Shown here: positions 61,217 to 64,000 of the stretch, one piece after another
Layout of the letters: each line of letters opens with the position of its first letter
Position numbering within the stretch: position 1 is the stretch's first letter
From: Zonotrichia leucophrys gambelii
Lineage: Eukaryota > Chordata > Aves > Passeriformes > Passerellidae
Length of the DNA: 64,000 nucleotides
Direction: 5' to 3'
NCBI RefSeq assembly: GCF_028769735.1
Contig: NC_088172.1
Coordinates: 75,230,631 to 75,294,630, forward strand
Translations under genes and position numbers: made by a program
Notes under the pieces: model-generated
What the model saw: the letters and a program-made list of their open reading frames with translations, nothing else
Told to the model about the DNA's origin: nothing
The model's database searches: none

Positions 61217-64000
61217 TACTGACACAGTAGAGCATTTCAGAAGACATGGTTTCTTCGTGTGCATCTCTGTGCATTATGTCACAGGCCAACTGGGAGTTAA
61301 GTCTTAGTTTCCTTCTTTTTCTCATCTTCTGAAAGTGGATGAGGTTTCCAGATATTTTGGAGACTGTTGGTGTGCCATACCCATGAGTCAGCAACTGTCA
61401 GTAACAGTTCCACACACGCGGGTGACACCGCTGGGGTCGGAAAGTCCCTGGAATATCACACACTGGACAACAGGCACGTAGCAACTTGATTAGCCAAACC
61501 CACCCTTGGCACGACTGAGAATATCCCAACGCCACAGCCAAGGTGTCCCTACGTCCCGGAGAGCACGTAGTCCTGCTGCTCTCCAGGGAGGTGGCAACAG
61601 TGTAGCTATGCAGGGATAGAGCAGCTCCTGCGGGTCACGGCTCTGCTGCCAGAGCCTGTCAGCTGCGTCTCTCTGCCATTTCCATCTCCAGCTGCACACT
61701 TTCGGGATATCCAGCCCAAACAACTGCTCCTCAGAGGGGACAGGTTCCATCAGCTGAGATCCTCTGGGAGAGATATTCACCCTGCAGCTGACAAACCCAA
61801 GGGGAAGGGGGCGTGGGGGTAGCTGGTGCCTTTTCAGGGTACTGGGATGCTCCTGGGCAGCAAGGGACCTCCCGTGCTTGGTGTCACTTGCAGACCAGCC
61901 CAGTGGGCATTGTCACAGAGCCCTGGGTGTTTGCCAGAGGAAACACAAAAGACTGTGGGCAGGGAGAGGCAAATGCCATGGGCAGGCAGGAACACCAGTT
62001 TCTGAGCTCACATCAATCGTGCTTGTAAATATTTTATTCCTTTCCCAGTCACTCGCTGTAGAAAGCTACTATCCAGCCTCTGGCTATCAGAGAGCAAAAG
62101 CATTTAAGAGCATTAAGTGTATAAGCAGGCCTGACACGTAAAAACTGGTGTGTGAAGGCAGCAATTTTCAACTTTGTGTCCTCACTGTGGCTTTGTAGCC
62201 CAGCCCTGAGGCCCTGGCTCTGCCCTGAAGCATGCCTGACTGCCACCTAGCACATCACGTACAGAGCAGATTTACAATTCATACTTCTCGTCACGGCAAA
62301 GTAGGGGGTGCCAAATAATAACCCAGGTTTCTTGAAGCAGATGAGTAATTATGTGTCTATAAAACTGGAAAAAGGTAGATTGGCAATGAGCTGCCACTAC
62401 ATTCCCTTCAATGGTGGCAAATGAGGCAGATCTAATCACATCCTTCATTCACTGCATCCTTTGCAGTGAGGAAGAGTGAGCCTTTGCTCCAGGTGGCCCA
62501 AGCAGAGCAGCTCAGATGGACAGATGTGCAATCAAGGTCCAAGCTCCTGGGTCCAAGCCAGCTCTGGAGAGCTCTCCAAATGTGGGCTGTTCAGTTCTGT
62601 TCTTCTAGTGGAAAGGCATTTGGCCTGTTGGCCAAGGCATGGCAAGGTCCAACATAAGCCTGTTGGACTTCATTCCAGACCCCTGGGCACGGGGCTGGGG
62701 TGACGTGGCAACCTCTCTGCCACCAGGGGAGCAAGCAGGTCACTGTGGAAAGGGAAGAAGAGGGGCCAAGAAGTAGCAGGTGGGAAGCTGGGATGAGTTA
62801 AAAGCAGGTATGAAAAGTGTAGGAAGTGCTGTGGTCAGATAAGGGAAGGGGCAGAAAGAAGAAGACAAGGGATAAACTGGAAGGACCAGAAGTGAAGAGG
62901 TTGTTCAAAGGGGATTACAGGGGTTGTTTAAACTGAGAATTATCTGTTGAGATAATTCTCCTCCCTCCATGGTTGCCCAAACTCTAGGCCTGGATCCCAA
63001 ATGAGCAACAAATTAACAGATTAGAGAATTTAAAACAGATCTTAGAAGGGAGATGAATGAGTGGGAATTACCAGCATTCAGAAAACTGGTGGAGACATCC
63101 AGACCCAGAGAGGCAAATGTAGAAATAAGCTGGAAATGCAAAAACAGCCAGGTGAATGCACTGAAATCCCTAACACATGGGGAGGGAGGGATAAGCAAAG
63201 GAAATTATGAAGTTGAGCTGGCACACAGGAGAAACAGCCTGGCCCTGCCATGTGCCACCAGTGCTGCTTCAGAGCAGCTTAGCACTGGAGCACTCTGTTA
63301 GGGAAATGTCACTCTGGAAATAGTCTAGTTGGTGGTGAGATCATTCATTCTTCTCAGCTGGAAACCTGACCCTGTTGCCAAACTTCTTTTCCAGGCTAGA
63401 AGCTGATGCTCATGGAAAACTTTGGCCCTGAGGCCCAAATAGAGATCCTGAGCTCGTCAGTGCCAGTGCTCAGCACCCAGCAGTCTGCACAGCCATCTCA
63501 GAAGTGTCCCTGGCCACATTGCAGCTGGATCAGTGGCTCAGCTGGGCAAGATGAGCACAGCCAGCATGATGTGGTGGCAAGTCACACTCCGCACACTGTC
63601 ACCAGCTCCCAGGCAGCCATGTGCTGGCTAAATTTGGGTTGGCATGGAGTACTCATTGCATGACCTTCAAAGAGATTTTACAGAGGCAAAAGTCTGGCAG
63701 TCAGTGGCAAGTGTGTAAGAGGGCTCAAATACCTGGTTTGATACTGGGTCCTCTAGCTGCTGTGAAAGGGAGTTCATTTCTCCTGGATCTCTGGCAACAG
63801 GAGGAGAAATGTTTTAGAAGTCTTTTCTGGCTCCAAGCATCACATGAATGAGTGTGGATATGACAAACTCTTTCAGCCGTGGCTTTTGTCATGAAGTCAT
63901 GACTGACAAACCACCATCCTGCATCTGAGGTTTTGGGCAACTTACACCGTGCAACGCCAGGGAAGTGAGCAGGGCACTCCCCCAGCCCAGCTCGGTGCTA
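61217..64000. other. Non-coding unique DNA
   Basis: No exon, RNA gene or transposon is recognised. A perfect hairpin at 62935-62960 is listed separately. The window ends in ordinary sequence. Confidence 0.55.
62935..62960. repeat. Perfect 11-bp inverted repeat with 4-nt loop
   Basis: GAGAATTATCT (62935-62945), loop GTTG, AGATAATTCTC (62950-62960). Each arm contains an AGATAA GATA-type site, in inverted orientation, so it may be a paired GATA site or a hairpin in RNA. Confidence 0.85.

Noticed and set aside
60029..61222. 397-codon plus-strand open frame
   Set aside because: It is open because of GC-rich sequence and then reads through the GGGAA microsatellite as repeated Glu-Gly-Lys-Gly-Arg. 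No domain is present, and parallel long frames exist in other phases and on the other strand.

Overview
The window looks like bird nuclear DNA, probably from a songbird. The evidence is two degraded fragments of the avian CR1 LINE family in opposite orientations (about 6881-7090 and 26885-27180) and two LTR-like segments (45976-46384 and about 58813-59156) whose layout fits avian endogenous retroviruses. The songbird call rests on my recollection of the LTR family and is weaker than the bird call.

I find no convincing protein-coding exon, tRNA, rRNA, known microRNA or CRISPR array. The open reading frames are short, lack recognisable domains, overlap on both strands, or come from GC-rich DNA or microsatellites. 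The simplest reading is an intergenic interval or a very long intron. Any function here is more likely regulatory or non-coding RNA than protein.

Layout: 1-20.4 kb is ordinary non-coding DNA with one CR1 fragment, small hairpins, a 27-bp tandem duplication, two pentamer microsatellites and an AT-rich stretch at 15.1-16.1 kb. From 20.44 to 22.25 kb lies the most gene-regulatory-looking part: a motif-rich flank, a CCAAT/GC-box/TATA cluster, a CpG island and a second TATA box, with no credible coding exon. From 22.3 to 46 kb is mostly unique sequence with a 57-bp exact tandem duplication, the second CR1 and an enhancer-like CpG-bearing block near 33.1 kb. A solo LTR with matching 6-bp flanks sits at 46.0-46.4 kb. 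From 46.4 to 58.8 kb is unique sequence with a possible hAT transposon relic (50.69 kb) and a compact CpG cluster carrying two TAATTG motifs 10 bp apart (55.1-55.4 kb). The last 5 kb holds an LTR interrupted by (ATAAT)25, a GC-rich CpG island with a 33-34 bp minisatellite, and a 189-bp GGGAA-type purine tract.

No cooperating gene system is visible. The items most worth checking are the promoter-like CpG island, the LTR with a microsatellite where its polyadenylation signal would be expected, the solo LTR with target-site duplication, and the CpG/TAATTG cluster. All calls come from reading the sequence by eye; no alignment, conservation or expression data were available.
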